Shown piece after piece: positions 1 through 7,312 of a DNA stretch of 7,965 nucleotides. Under the pieces are notes generated by a model. That model had not been told where the DNA came from and made no database searches. It saw only the letters and a list, made by a program, of their open reading frames with translations. Numbering within the stretch: the stretch's first letter is position 1; each line of letters starts with the position of its first letter. Origin of the DNA: Chloroflexota bacterium (lineage in GTDB: Bacteria; Chloroflexota; UBA6077); the NCBI GenBank assembly GCA_021806765.1, contig JAJZQR010000247.1, positions 1 through 7,965 on the forward strand. The letters are read 5' to 3'. Position numbers and translations under genes: made by a program.

Positions 1-1
1 C

Positions 2-1285
2 GTGACGTCGGCACTGTCCCTGGCGCTGCTGGCGACAGGTCTCGCCCTTCAACCATCCCTCGGGCTGGCGCTGCTGGGAGTTGTGCTGCCCTTCTACCTG
101 CACCCCAAGCAGTTGGGCTCCATGGATTTCTCCCTCCCCGAGCTGATCCTGCTGAGCACCCTTCTCGGGGCTGCCCTTCACGCGGCAATCCGGGGTCTGA
201 GAGGGGCTCGGGTCGCCGCGTTCAGACTGGCTACCCCGCTGGATGGCCCTGTCGCCCTCTTCCTGGGGGCGGCGCTCCTCTCCCTGCTGGCCAGTGAGGT
301 AATGCGGGTGAGCCTCCGGGACCTGCGCACCCTGGTGCTGGAACCGGTGGCAGCCTACTACCTGGCCGTCTGGTTCCTTCGGTCCCAAAGAGAGCTGGTA
401 CGAGTGGTTGCGGCGCTGCTGCTGGGGGGGGCGATAGTCGCCCTGTTCGGCCTGTACCAGTACTTCTTCACCGACCAGGTAACCGCCGTCGAGGGAGTGC
501 GCCGGATCCAGGCCAGCTACTCCTCCCCCAACAATCTGGGGCTCTACCTGGGCCGGCTCCTTCCCGTGGCTCTGGCAATGGCACTCTTCCTGCCCGCCGC
601 CGCTTTCCGATCGGCGCGGATCGCCTCGGGCATCCTGTCGGCGATCCTGGCCGCGGCGCTGCTGTTCACCTTCTCCATAGGCTCCTGGCTGGCTACGGCC
701 CTGGCCATCCTGGTGGTGGTGTTGCTGTGGAGGACGAGGGCCGGGGTGGTGATGGCCGGAGGCTACCTGGCCGCCCTGGCTGCGGCCGTGCCCCTCTCGA
801 GCACCGAGAGGGTCTCCTCCCACTTCAGCCTCACACGGGGTACCAGCTTCATCCGTATCCACCTGTGGGAGTCTTCCCTGCAGATGATCCGCGACCACCC
901 CCTGCTGGGGGTCGGCATGGACAACTTTCTGTACCACTACCGCAGCGAGTACCTGCAGCCCGAGGCGGCTGCGGAACCGAACCTGTCCCACCCTCACCAT
1001 CTGGTCTTGAACTTCTGGCTGCAGATGGGGATCCTCGGGGTAGCCGCCGCGGCGTGGGTGGCCGTGGCCCTGGGGCAACTGTGGCGCCGCCGCTGGAGGG
1101 TCTCCGGCGACCCACTGGAGCGAGCCCTCCTGGCCGGGATCGCCGGAAGCCTGGTGGATTTTGTGGTCCACGGGATGGTGGACAACTCCTACTTCCTGGT
1201 GGACCTCTCCTTCCACTTCTGGCTCTGCGCCGCCATAATCGTGGTGCTGGATGCTGCGCTTTCTCCGCGGGGCCGAATCGAGTAA
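2..1285 (+). CDS. O-antigen ligase/polymerase-type membrane protein (Wzy_C family), 5' end at window edge
   Basis: Polytopic inner-membrane protein of the O-antigen ligase/polymerase type, expected to join or transfer lipid-linked glycans on the outer face of the membrane. It reads as 427 residues from a GTG at base 2, near the usual family length, but the true start may lie upstream because no leader sequence is visible. About ten hydrophobic stretches are visible. Family landmarks are SPNNLGLYLGRLLP (about 175-188), the block from Arg285 through WESSLQMIRDHPLLGVGMDNF (289-309), which precedes the large loop, and HPHHLVLNFWLQMGILG (330-346), whose His332 matches the conserved loop histidine. 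The motif usually read as S-R-G-x-W is S-I-G-S-W here (225-229), so the arginine is missing. A G8 run lies at 424-431. It is the first of two such proteins in the cluster. Family assignment is firm; polymerase versus ligase is undecided. Confidence 0.85.
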   Translation: MTSALSLALLATGLALQPSLGLALLGVVLPFYLHPKQLGSMDFSLPELILLSTLLGAALHAAIRGLRGARVAAFRLATPLDGPVALFLGAALLSLLASEVMRVSLRDLRTLVLEPVAAYYLAVWFLRSQRELVRVVAALLLGGAIVALFGLYQYFFTDQVTAVEGVRRIQASYSSPNNLGLYLGRLLPVALAMALFLPAAAFRSARIASGILSAILAAALLFTFSIGSWLATALAILVVVLLWRTRAGVVMAGGYLAALAAAVPLSSTERVSSHFSLTRGTSFIRIHLWESSLQMIRDHPLLGVGMDNFLYHYRSEYLQPEAAAEPNLSHPHHLVLNFWLQMGILGVAAAAWVAVALGQLWRRRWRVSGDPLERALLAGIAGSLVDFVVHGMVDNSYFLVDLSFHFWLCAAIIVVLDAALSPRGRIE

Positions 1286-1415
1286 ACTATGCCGGGCTTC
1301 TGGCACGGTGACTGCGGCCCTTCAGCTTCGTAGATGCCCGCCCCAGGGCCACTCTTGGGCGCGTTCCCACCCCTCGATTATCCGGTCCTGTCGAGGCCGC
1401 AGACGGAGGTTCAAC
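1286..1415 (+). promoter_or_regulatory. Only intergenic gap; possible weak internal promoter region
   Basis: This 130-nt gap is the only real non-coding spacer in the window, so it is the one place where transcription could restart. A TTGGGC (1355-1360) and a GATTAT (1376-1381) could be read as -35 and -10 elements, but the 15-nt spacing is short and the match is poor. I see no convincing terminator hairpin with a T-run, no riboswitch-like structure and no small gene. The open frame running through the gap from 1251 is arginine-rich, unlike the epimerase family, and is not treated as coding. Confidence 0.2.
1405..1410 (+). promoter_or_regulatory. Strong ribosome binding site that fixes the TTG start at 1416
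   Basis: A GGAGGT lies 5 nt before the TTG at 1416. The first residues after that TTG form the expected first beta strand and Rossmann glycine loop ([13 protein letters not shown]). This is the best Shine-Dalgarno match I saw before any gene start in the window and it decides in favour of TTG over the in-frame upstream start at 1251. Confidence 0.8.
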
Positions 1416-2360
1416 TTGCGTATTGTCGTCACCGGCGGCGCTGGTTTCATCGGCTCCCATCTCTGCGCCCGCCTGTTGGAGGAAGGGCACCAGGTCTTCG
1501 CCGTCGACAACCTGATCACGGGAAGCAGACGCAACATCGCTCAGCTTCTGGGCCATCCGGCCTTCTCCTTCCTGGAGCACGACGTCGTGCAGCCCCTGGA
1601 TCTACCCGCCGAGGCCGTCTTCCATCTGGCAAGCCCGGCCAGCCCCAAGGGCTACATGGAGCACCCGGTGGAGACAGCCCTGGTAAACTCCCAGGGCACC
1701 TACCAGCTGCTGGAGATGGCGAGAAGAAACGGCGCCCGCTTCTTGATGGCATCGACCTCCGAAGCCTACGGTGACCCCCAGGAGCACCCCCAGGTGGAGG
1801 GCTACTGGGGCCACGTGAACCCGGTCGGCCCTCGGGCCTGCTACGACGAGAGCAAGCGCTTCGCCGAGGCGCTCACCATGACCTACGTCCGCGCGCAGAA
1901 CGTGAACGCCAGGATCATCCGCATCTTCAACACCTACGGCCCTCATTCCGATCCGGACGACGGCCGCATCGTGCCCAACTTCATAACCCAGGCCCTCGCA
2001 GGGGAGCCGATCACGGTGTACGGCGACGGGTCCCAGACCCGAAGCCTCTGCTACGTGGCGGATCTGGTGGAGGGCATACTGGCGGTGATGTTCACCGATG
2101 GGCTGCAGGGCGAGGTGATCAACCTGGGAAACCCCGAAGAGCATACGGTTCTGGAATACGCCCACCTGATCCGTCAACTGTGTCGCTCCGACTCGGCCAT
2201 AGAGTTTCGCCCGCTGCCCCAGGACGATCCCACCAAGCGATGTCCGGACATCAGCAAGGCCCGGTCAAGGCTCGGTTGGGAACCCCGGGTGGGGCTGGAA
2301 GAGGGACTCCGGCGCACCATCGAATGGTTTCAAGCCACCGTGAAAGAGAAGGCGGGATGA
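1416..2360 (+). CDS. UDP-glucuronate decarboxylase (UDP-xylose synthase), extended SDR family
   Basis: A cytoplasmic NAD-dependent sugar-nucleotide enzyme, most likely converting UDP-glucuronate to UDP-xylose with loss of CO2. The 314-residue product starts at TTG 1416 behind a strong ribosome binding site and has the normal length for the family. Visible motifs are the NAD-binding GGAGFIGS (7-14), [13 protein letters not shown] (68-80), the STSEAYGDP block (113-121) carrying the Thr/Ser and the glutamate typical of UDP-xylose synthases, [11 protein letters not shown] (130-140), the catalytic Tyr143 and Lys147 of YDESK, and [16 protein letters not shown] (169-184), then [19 protein letters not shown] (199-217). 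The SEAYGDP, NP-G-R and DPDDGR combination is what separates decarboxylases from 4-epimerases and dTDP-glucose dehydratases. Its stop overlaps the next start (ATGA), so it is translationally coupled to the second Wzy_C gene. It probably supplies a pentose donor to the glycosyltransferases downstream; which one uses it cannot be told. Confidence 0.9.
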   Translation: MRIVVTGGAGFIGSHLCARLLEEGHQVFAVDNLITGSRRNIAQLLGHPAFSFLEHDVVQPLDLPAEAVFHLASPASPKGYMEHPVETALVNSQGTYQLLEMARRNGARFLMASTSEAYGDPQEHPQVEGYWGHVNPVGPRACYDESKRFAEALTMTYVRAQNVNARIIRIFNTYGPHSDPDDGRIVPNFITQALAGEPITVYGDGSQTRSLCYVADLVEGILAVMFTDGLQGEVINLGNPEEHTVLEYAHLIRQLCRSDSAIEFRPLPQDDPTKRCPDISKARSRLGWEPRVGLEEGLRRTIEWFQATVKEKAG

Positions 2361-3970
2361 GCCACTCCCAGGGCTTCCTCGGGGCGCTCCTTCCCGCCCC
2401 GGTTCGGTTGCCCCGCATGTCTGCACCCCTCTGGCTGGCAGCCATCGCCCTGACGGCCGTGGCCGCGCTGGTGCCCGGCATCTGGTCCCTGGCCGGCCTC
2501 GCTGCCCTGATCGCCGGCCTGCTGATACTGTTCAAGCCGGAGGTAGCCATCTACCTCCTGGCCTTCTCCGTACCCCTGGGGTCGTTGGCGGTAGGGGACA
2601 GGGAGAGCAGCAGCTTCGCCGTCGGCCCTACCGAGGCAATAGCCGGACTGCTGGCGGTGGGGTGGATCGCTCGGTCTTTGGCCCGCAAGCGCCTCGTTGT
2701 CCCCTTTACCCCCCTCTCCATTCCCCTGCTGGGGATGGTGATCATCGTGGCCCTATCGGGCTTCCAGGCCACCAACCTGGCCCTCACCCTGAAGGAGACC
2801 CTCAAGTGGCTGGAGCTGGTTCTGGTGTATCTCTTCATCGTGGCGGAGATGGGTACAACTCGCCAGGCCCTGACCCTGCTCCTGCTGCTACTGGCCGGTG
2901 CCGCTACCGAGGCTCTGGTGGGGACAGTCCAGTTCGTGTTGGGGATAGGTCCGGAGTTCTTCGCCATAGGCCGCTTCATGCGGGCCTACGGCACCTTCGA
3001 CCAGCCCAATCCCTACGCCGGGTACCTGGGGATGTTGATCCCCCTGGCGGTGGGTCTGCTCCTCTCGCGCCCCTCGCCCAGGGTCCGCAACTACACCCTG
3101 GCCACCGGGCTGCTGGCCGTGGCGGCCGTCGGAATGAGCCTGTCTCGAGGCGCGTGGGTGGGGATCGCCCTCGGGCTCTTCCTGATGATGCTGTTCTGGA
3201 GCCGCCGATCCAGGGTCCTGTTCTCCATCGGCCTGATCGCCGCGATCCCGTTGGGGACCATGGCCTTCATGAACGTCCTACCCTCCGAGGTCTCCAGCCG
3301 GCTCGCCACCGCCCTGGACTACTTCCGGTTCATCGACGTGACCAAGGAAGAGGTCACGACCCAGAACTGGGCGGTGATAGAGAGAGTGGCCCACTGGCAA
3401 GCGGCTATAGACATGATCCGCGCCCACCCTCTTTTCGGCGTCGGGGCTGGGAACTACCCCGCGGTGTACGAATGGTATGCCGTGCAGGGATGGCCCGAGG
3501 CTCTCGGTCACGCCCACAACTTCTATCTGAACATGGCAGCGGAAACGGGAATACCTGGCCTCCTGGTCTATCTCTCCTTCGTTCTCACGGCGCTGGTTTC
3601 CGCTATGGTGTGGCTTACGCGCTCGGGGAAGCTTCCGGACCTAACCCCCCAACCCCCTTCCCCACGGGGGAATGGGGAGAGTGCCCCCCTCCCCGTGTCG
3701 GGGAGGCGTGGACATGCCCTCTGGCATGTCCACGGGGGGAGAGGTCACCATTCTCCCCTCTTCTGGCGAGGGATCCTGCTGGGCGTCCTCGGCTCGCTGG
3801 TCGCATCTTCGGTGCATAACATGTTCGACAACCTGTTCGTCCACAGCATGAGCGTGCAGTTGGGGATGATCCTCGGGCTTGCCCAGCTATCGGCGAACGC
3901 CCTGTTTAGCAAGACCTCACGACCAGCACCGACATCCTCTTTCGGAGTCAACAGCCTTCATGAGCAATGA
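2357..3970 (+). CDS. O-antigen ligase/polymerase-type membrane protein (Wzy_C family) with an embedded repeat
   Basis: A second polytopic Wzy_C-type protein, 537 residues from the ATG that overlaps the preceding stop as ATGA, with GAGAAGG 4 nt upstream. The in-frame extension back to 2180 lies inside the decarboxylase and is rejected. It has an array of hydrophobic segments and the family marks: GTFDQPNPYAGYLGMLIPLA (212-231), SLSRGAW (261-267) with the conserved arginine, RVAHWQAAIDMIRAHPLFGVG (343-363 region), and HAHNFYLNMAAETGIPG (385-401) with the conserved histidine. Residues about 427-469 are a Pro/Gly/His/Arg-rich stretch (LTPQPPSPRGNGES and on) that does not look like membrane-protein sequence and corresponds to a hairpin-rich repeat; the family sequence resumes at LFWRGILLGVLGSLVA. 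Without the insert the length would be about 495. Expected role is polymerisation of repeat units or ligation to an acceptor at the outer face of the membrane; which of the two cannot be decided. Confidence 0.88.
   Translation: MSHSQGFLGALLPAPVRLPRMSAPLWLAAIALTAVAALVPGIWSLAGLAALIAGLLILFKPEVAIYLLAFSVPLGSLAVGDRESSSFAVGPTEAIAGLLAVGWIARSLARKRLVVPFTPLSIPLLGMVIIVALSGFQATNLALTLKETLKWLELVLVYLFIVAEMGTTRQALTLLLLLLAGAATEALVGTVQFVLGIGPEFFAIGRFMRAYGTFDQPNPYAGYLGMLIPLAVGLLLSRPSPRVRNYTLATGLLAVAAVGMSLSRGAWVGIALGLFLMMLFWSRRSRVLFSIGLIAAIPLGTMAFMNVLPSEVSSRLATALDYFRFIDVTKEEVTTQNWAVIERVAHWQAAIDMIRAHPLFGVGAGNYPAVYEWYAVQGWPEALGHAHNFYLNMAAETGIPGLLVYLSFVLTALVSAMVWLTRSGKLPDLTPQPPSPRGNGESAPLPVSGRRGHALWHVHGGRGHHSPLFWRGILLGVLGSLVASSVHNMFDNLFVHSMSVQLGMILGLAQLSANALFSKTSRPAPTSSFGVNSLHEQ
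3640..3760. repeat. G/C-rich palindromic repeat element read through inside the second Wzy_C gene
   Basis: About 120 nt of alternating C-runs and G-runs, unlike the surrounding coding sequence. Three hairpins can be drawn in order. CCCC-TTCCCC / GGGGAA-T-GGGG (3654-3677) has loop ACG and one bulged T. CCTCCCCG / CGGGGAGG (3688-3706) has loop TGT. CGTGGACATGCC / GGCATGTCCACG (3707-3734) has loop CTCT. The opening CTAACCCCCCAACCCCC and its translation LTPQPPSPRG resemble, from memory, dispersed palindromic elements seen in many copies in some Chloroflexota and cyanobacterial genomes; no second copy occurs in this window. Boundaries are approximate and no target-site duplication is obvious. At least four of the six frames are stop-free across it, which helps it pass through a gene. 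Confidence 0.7.
3707..3734. repeat. Perfect 12-bp inverted repeat with CTCT loop
   Basis: CGTGGACATGCC at 3707-3718 is matched exactly by GGCATGTCCACG at 3723-3734. It is the strongest local hairpin I found in the window and forms the right half of the repeat element. It lies within the coding frame and is not followed by a T-run, so I do not read it as an intrinsic terminator, though it could slow ribosomes or polymerase or act as an RNA-processing site. Confidence 0.85.
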
Positions 3971-5006
3971 ACAGGTGGTAGTGCACAACGGCGTCCCCCA
4001 CAATGGAGATACAGCCCCCGTCTCCCTGGAGAAACGGTTTCTCAACGTTCGCACGCTGGTTTCCTTCGGCGTCGCCTTCGCCATACTCTACTTCGTTTTC
4101 CGGCAGATGAACCTGAACGTCCGGGACATCGCCAGCCACATCGCCACGGCGAACCCGGGTCTCTACCTGGTGGCTCTGCTGGTGTACTACTCCACCTTCA
4201 TCGTGCGAAGTCTGAGGTGGAAGACACTACTGCAGAACGTGGGGTTCGGCGACGGTTCCGGCCACCGCCTGCCCTCCCTCTGGGGTTTGGGAGAGATCAT
4301 CTTCCTGTCCTGGTTTGCCAACTGCATCATGCCGGCGAAACTGGGCGACGCCTACCGGGCCTACCTCCTGAAGCGAAGCGCCGACGTCTCCTTCTCCAAG
4401 ACCTTCGGCACCATCCTGGCGGAGCGGATCGTGGATCTGCTTCTCACCTTCGTGTTGCTGGCCCTGACGGGATTGGTTGCCTTCCACGGCACCCTCCCCT
4501 CGACCATCCTGGTCGGGATGCAGGCATCCCTGGGATTGGTAGCCGCGGTCATCGTCGGTCTGCTGGCCATGCGTAACCTGGGCCCTCTCATCCGCAGGGT
4601 GCTCCCCACCCGGTTCCACCAGTACTACGGTCTCTTCGAGGAGGGTACCCTCCGCTCCTTCCGGCAACTTCCCCTGGTTCTGGGCTACTCGGTGCTGGCA
4701 TGGGTGATCGAAGCCGGACGGCTCTACTTCGTGGTCCTGTCCCTCGGCCTGGTCGGGATCAGCTTGCCGGTGGTCCTCTTCACCGCCATCGCGGGCTCTC
4801 TCCTCACCAGTCTTCCGGGGACTCCCGCTGGCCTTGGCTTCGTCGAGTCGGTTATCATAGGCATACTGCTGATCTCCAGTAACCTCGGTCTGGTGACGGG
4901 CGTCAACGAGAGCCTCGCCACCTCGGTGGCGATCCTGGATCGGACCATCAGCTACTGGAGCATCGTGGTTTTCGGGCTGATCACTTACATGCTGTCGAAG
5001 AAGTAA
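3960..5006 (+). CDS. Lysylphosphatidylglycerol synthase-type transmembrane protein (UPF0104/AglD-like)
   Basis: Integral membrane protein of 348 residues in the LPG_synthase_TM (flippase-domain) family, without the cytoplasmic aminoacyl-transferase domain of MprF, so it is not itself a lysyl-PG synthase. The start at ATG 3960 overlaps the preceding stop by 11 nt with only a weak GGAG 12 nt upstream, suggesting coupling; the frame open from 3879 lies inside the upstream gene. After a hydrophilic N-terminus (1-30) it shows about seven to eight membrane segments and the family signatures RSLRW (83-87), MPAKLGDAYRAYLL (124-137), ERIVDL (155-160), LPGTPAGLGFVES (285-297) and DRTISYW (327-333). Relatives often lie beside polysaccharide or glycolipid genes and are thought to move or handle lipid-linked sugars or lipids; a role in presenting lipid-linked intermediates here is inference from position. 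The substrate is unknown. Confidence 0.85.
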   Translation: MSNEQVVVHNGVPHNGDTAPVSLEKRFLNVRTLVSFGVAFAILYFVFRQMNLNVRDIASHIATANPGLYLVALLVYYSTFIVRSLRWKTLLQNVGFGDGSGHRLPSLWGLGEIIFLSWFANCIMPAKLGDAYRAYLLKRSADVSFSKTFGTILAERIVDLLLTFVLLALTGLVAFHGTLPSTILVGMQASLGLVAAVIVGLLAMRNLGPLIRRVLPTRFHQYYGLFEEGTLRSFRQLPLVLGYSVLAWVIEAGRLYFVVLSLGLVGISLPVVLFTAIAGSLLTSLPGTPAGLGFVESVIIGILLISSNLGLVTGVNESLATSVAILDRTISYWSIVVFGLITYMLSKK

Positions 5007-5009
5007 GTA

Positions 5010-6149
5010 ATGCGGGTAGCCATTGACTACACGGCGGCTGTGTACCAGTCCGCCGGCATCGGTCGCTTCGTGCGCAGCCTGGTGCACGCCCTGGCGCAGA
5101 TCGATCCCCATACGGAGTATCTTCTGGTATTCGCGGATCCTCCTCAGGGGATCCAGCCGCCCATGCCTGATGCTCCCAACTTCAAGCCCCGCCGAATCCC
5201 CCTGTCTGAGCGGGCCCTTACCGCCCTCTGGCACCGGATGAGCATCCCCATTCCTGTGGATCTGGTTACCGGTTCGGTGGACGTGTTCCACTCTCCCGAC
5301 TTCGTACTTCCGCCGGTCCGGCGACCGGCCAAGGTACTCACCGTCCACGACCTGGCTTTCCTCCTTCGACCGGAGTGCGCCGAGGAGAAGCTGAGGGATT
5401 ACCTGGAAAAGACCGTCCCGCGGTCCGTGGCCCGGGCCGACTTCATCCTGGCAGACTCCTTGAACACCCAGGACGACCTGATCTGCCTCCTGGGGGTACC
5501 CCCCTCGAAAGTGGAGGTGGTGCCGGGCGGGGTCGATGCCGCCTTCGCCCCGGTTCGCGATGCCGAACTGTTGGATCAGGTACGGCAGAGGATCAGCGGA
5601 GGGTCGCCCTTCATCCTCAGCGTAGGGATGATCGAACCTCGCAAGAACCTGGTGCGGCTGATCGAGGCCTTCGAAATGCTCAAGGCCCGCTATCAGGTCC
5701 CCCACAAGCTGGTGCTGGCCGGCAAGAGAGGATGGCTCTCCGGCGGGATCTACGCACGGGCCGAGACCTCCGCGGTGACTTCCGACATCCTGTTTCCCGG
5801 CTTCGTGGCCGAGGGCGACCTGCCGGCCCTGTACAGCGCTGCCGAACTGTTCGCCTATCCCTCTCTCTACGAGGGGTTCGGGCTACCGCCCCTGGAGGCC
5901 ATGGCCTGCGGCACTCCGGTGGTCGCCTCTTCCAGTGCCTCCCTGCCGGAAGTGGTAGGTGGTGCCGCCCTGATGGTGGATCCGGAGAGCACCGAGGAGC
6001 TGGCGGAAGCCATGGCCAAGGCCCTCGGAGATGCCGAGCTGAGACAGCGTATGGTGGAGAAGGGGCTCGAGCAATCCAGGCAATTCACGTGGCGGGCCTC
6101 AGCGGAGAAGATGCTGGCCGTCTACAAGAGGATGAGCGCCAGACGATGA
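5010..6149 (+). CDS. GT4-family glycosyltransferase (GT-B fold), first of a tandem pair
   Basis: Cytoplasmic, probably membrane-associated retaining glycosyltransferase that transfers a sugar from a nucleotide donor to a growing glycan. Full length at 379 residues. The N-terminal Rossmann domain carries the glycine-rich loop [14 protein letters not shown] (15-28) and [11 protein letters not shown] (109-119). The C-terminal donor domain starts near [14 protein letters not shown] (201-214), with Arg211/Lys212 in the usual phosphate-contact position, followed by [16 protein letters not shown] (263-278) and the E-x7-E motif EGFGLPPLE (Glu288 and Glu296). The start is the ATG 3 nt after the previous stop; only a weak purine-rich GAAG precedes it, consistent with translational reinitiation. 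The last codons overlap the next gene as ATGA. Donor and acceptor cannot be read from sequence; mannosyl- or rhamnosyl-transferases are common in this subgroup. Family confidence is high. Confidence 0.92.
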   Translation: MRVAIDYTAAVYQSAGIGRFVRSLVHALAQIDPHTEYLLVFADPPQGIQPPMPDAPNFKPRRIPLSERALTALWHRMSIPIPVDLVTGSVDVFHSPDFVLPPVRRPAKVLTVHDLAFLLRPECAEEKLRDYLEKTVPRSVARADFILADSLNTQDDLICLLGVPPSKVEVVPGGVDAAFAPVRDAELLDQVRQRISGGSPFILSVGMIEPRKNLVRLIEAFEMLKARYQVPHKLVLAGKRGWLSGGIYARAETSAVTSDILFPGFVAEGDLPALYSAAELFAYPSLYEGFGLPPLEAMACGTPVVASSSASLPEVVGGAALMVDPESTEELAEAMAKALGDAELRQRMVEKGLEQSRQFTWRASAEKMLAVYKRMSARR

Positions 6150-7312
6150 CGCGCATCGCGATTAACGCCTACTTCCTGCAACAACCGGCCACCGGTAGCG
6201 GCGAGCACCTCTACTACCTGCTGGAGGGGCTGGACGCCGTCGACGAGGCTAACCAGTACCTGGTGCTTTACCCTCGGCTGAGCAACACCCAAATCGTCCG
6301 GACCCCTCACCTGGGGTCCCACTTCCAGATCAAGGAGGTGCGCGACAGCTCCGAGCGGTTGGGGATTCGGTTCGGGAAGCTGTGGTGGGAGCAGGTGGGG
6401 CTGCGTCGGGCTTGCGCCGGGGAGGGTGTGGATCTGCTCCACTCGCCCTACTTTGCCTCGCCCCTCGTCCCCAACGTCCCTACCGTGGTCACCGTCCACG
6501 ACGTGATCCCCCTGATCCTGCCCCGCTACGGCCGCTCGCCCCACGCTCGGGCTTACGTCAAGCTGGTCTCGGCTGCGGTGCGGCGAGCGCGAGCGATCAT
6601 CACGGTGTCCGAGGCCTCCAAGAGGGACATAGTGCGGGCGCTGGGCATCCCCGACGAACGGATCCACGTGGTGTACAACGCCGTAGACAGCAACCTCCGG
6701 CAGATCTGCGACGAGGCAGCCCTGGAAGGGGTGCGCGACGCCCACGGGATCGGAGGGGACTATCTACTCTACTTCGGCGGCTTCGACGAAAGAAAGAACG
6801 TGGAGAGGATCGTGAGGGCCTATCAGGCGGCCCGATCACGATTCCTCCGCCCCTGTCAGCTGGTGCTGGCCGGCTCCCTGAACCTGGTGGGGGAGCACCC
6901 CCTCTACCCAGACCCCAGGCCTCTGATCCATAAGCTGGATCTGGAAGGACAGGTGATCGTCACCGGCAGGATATCCGAGGAAGAGAAGCCCCTCCTGTAC
7001 AGCGCCGCGACGGCTTTCGTCTTCCCCTCCCTTTACGAGGGCTTCGGGATACCGGTGCTGGAGGCCATGGCCTGCGGAGCACCGGTGATCACCTCCAACG
7101 TCTCCTCCCTGCCGGAGGTGGCCGGCGATGCCGCACTGATGGCGGACCCGACCAGCATCGAGGCCCTGGCCGAGGCGATGGTCCGGCTGGTGAACGAAGA
7201 GCCTCTGAGGGAGGAGCTGAGACGCAGAGGGTTCCAGAGGGTGGTGGGCCGGTTCAACTGGGAGGCATCCGCCCTCAAGACCCTCGAGGTCTACCGGCAG
7301 GTCCTCTCGTGA
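6146..7312 (+). CDS. GT4-family glycosyltransferase (GT-B fold), second of a tandem pair
   Basis: A 388-residue glycosyltransferase starting at the ATG that overlaps the preceding stop (ATGA). The same frame is open back to 5375, but that part is a shadow of the upstream gene and has no family similarity. Motifs: glycine loop PATGSGEHLYYLLEGL (14-29), VVTVHDVIPLILPRY (114-128), ITVSEASKRDIV (152-163), YLLYFGGFDERKNVERIV (206-223) with Arg216/Lys217, VTGRISEEEKPLLYSAA (272-288) and EGFGIPVLE (Glu298 to Glu306). The C-terminal third closely parallels that of its upstream neighbour, including LEAMACG-P-V and SLPEV-G-AALM-DP, so the two are paralogues; the N-terminal acceptor-side halves are more different, suggesting successive but distinct transfers. 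The end overlaps the next start (GTGA). Sugar specificity is not readable. Confidence 0.92.
   Translation: MTRIAINAYFLQQPATGSGEHLYYLLEGLDAVDEANQYLVLYPRLSNTQIVRTPHLGSHFQIKEVRDSSERLGIRFGKLWWEQVGLRRACAGEGVDLLHSPYFASPLVPNVPTVVTVHDVIPLILPRYGRSPHARAYVKLVSAAVRRARAIITVSEASKRDIVRALGIPDERIHVVYNAVDSNLRQICDEAALEGVRDAHGIGGDYLLYFGGFDERKNVERIVRAYQAARSRFLRPCQLVLAGSLNLVGEHPLYPDPRPLIHKLDLEGQVIVTGRISEEEKPLLYSAATAFVFPSLYEGFGIPVLEAMACGAPVITSNVSSLPEVAGDAALMADPTSIEALAEAMVRLVNEEPLREELRRRGFQRVVGRFNWEASALKTLEVYRQVLS

Noticed and set aside
727..1311. Open frame of 194 codons on the + strand overlapping the first Wzy_C gene
   Set aside because: It is a Gly/Pro/Arg-rich shadow frame of a well-supported membrane-protein gene.
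1251..1415. In-frame upstream extension of the decarboxylase gene
   Set aside because: The added residues are basic and precede the Rossmann strand without homology; GGAGGT plus TTG at 1416 explains the start.
2180..2356. In-frame upstream extension of the second Wzy_C gene
   Set aside because: It lies inside the decarboxylase gene; the ATGA junction at 2357 is the natural start.
3707..3734. Strong hairpin considered as an intrinsic terminator
   Set aside because: It is inside an open reading frame, is followed by a G-run rather than a T-run, and the downstream genes are tightly coupled.
2662..3819. Open frame of 385 codons on the + strand overlapping the second Wzy_C gene
   Set aside because: Its translation is Pro/Arg/Gly-rich with no domain, as expected from a shifted frame in G+C-rich DNA.
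4227..5705. Long open frame of 492 codons on the - strand
   Set aside because: It lies antisense across two well-supported + strand genes, its translation is Gly/Asp/His/Glu-rich with no recognisable domain, and such antisense openness is common in G+C-rich coding DNA.
5375..6145. In-frame upstream extension of the second GT4 gene
   Set aside because: This portion overlaps the first GT4 gene in another frame and is Arg/Gly/Pro-rich without family motifs; the ATG at 6146 gives the expected N-terminus.
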